DNA of 64,000 nucleotides from Rugalucina vietnamica (lineage: Eukaryota > Mollusca > Bivalvia > Lucinida > Lucinidae): assembly GCA_964017185.1 (NCBI GenBank), contig OZ024874.1:55097356-55161355 (forward strand). The letters run 5' to 3'. The notes beneath the pieces are model-generated. The model saw only the letters and a list, made by a program, of their open reading frames with translations. It had not been told where the DNA came from and ran no database searches. The position numbers and the translations under genes were made by a program. Shown in pieces: positions 63,895 to 64,000 of this stretch (within the stretch, counting starts at the first letter, position 1; every line of letters begins with the position of its first letter).

Positions 63895-64000
63895 CTCATT
63901 TTGGTTAAAAGTCCCATAAAGTGGAGGCAACGTCCCGACATGACCTTAGCTGTTGACTGGGACGTAAAGCATCAATTCAAACAAACAAACAAACACTAAG
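63895..64000 (+). mobile_element. SINE (family 2) 3' end at the window edge
   Basis: ACATGACCTTAGCTGTTGACTGGGACG then CAAACAAACAAACAAACAC is the typical tail. The head is missing or unrecognisable. Confidence 0.7.

Overview
This is a eukaryotic, intron-rich, AT-rich window with no prokaryotic features. The two genes are animal genes (a ciliary/centriolar protein and a nucleolar ribosome-assembly factor). The repeat landscape is dense in miniature inverted-repeat elements, tRNA-derived SINEs and CR1/jockey-like LINE pieces, and fits a mollusc. The terminal motif GAGCCGCCTCATGAGAAAAC of the commonest repeat resembles repeats I associate with heterodont bivalves, so a clam-like bivalve is my best guess. 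The species cannot be fixed from sequence reading alone.

Layout. 1-15.6 kb has no recognisable gene and is almost all mobile DNA. It holds MITEs, SINEs, a 6.2 kb element with the architecture of a DIRS-type tyrosine-recombinase retrotransposon (inverted termini plus an internal complementary region) but no readable coding region, and a 4.4 kb hAT-like element carrying about ten copies of a GTTACGTATGTAAC-type motif. 15.6-24.5 kb (minus strand) is a complete eight-coding-exon UTP11 gene, 253 codons plus stop, with a 1.6 kb hAT-like insertion in intron 1. 24.5-33.1 kb is the divergent intergenic space. It contains a roughly 3.5 kb inverted duplication whose arms were later split by a LINE tail and by a 790 bp hAT-like element with a perfect 8 bp target duplication, followed by two decayed LINE reverse-transcriptase fragments. 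33.1-60.8 kb (plus strand) is CEP162: 27 coding exons whose phases chain without a break for 1279 codons. The 3' end lies beyond the window. 60.8-64 kb is intron or downstream repeat sequence.

UTP11 and CEP162 are transcribed head to head, with start codons 8.6 kb apart. They act in unrelated processes (small-subunit processome; cilium transition-zone assembly), so no functional link is claimed.

The most unusual features are: the DIRS-like element with 43+55 nt of internal sequence complementary to its two ends; a 1.1 kb intronic element made of 35 exact GGATATCC palindromes; an 18-copy minisatellite derived from the end of a CEP162 exon including its splice donor; several other partial duplications of CEP162 exon edges; and MITE ends that lie on or next to splice sites in both genes.
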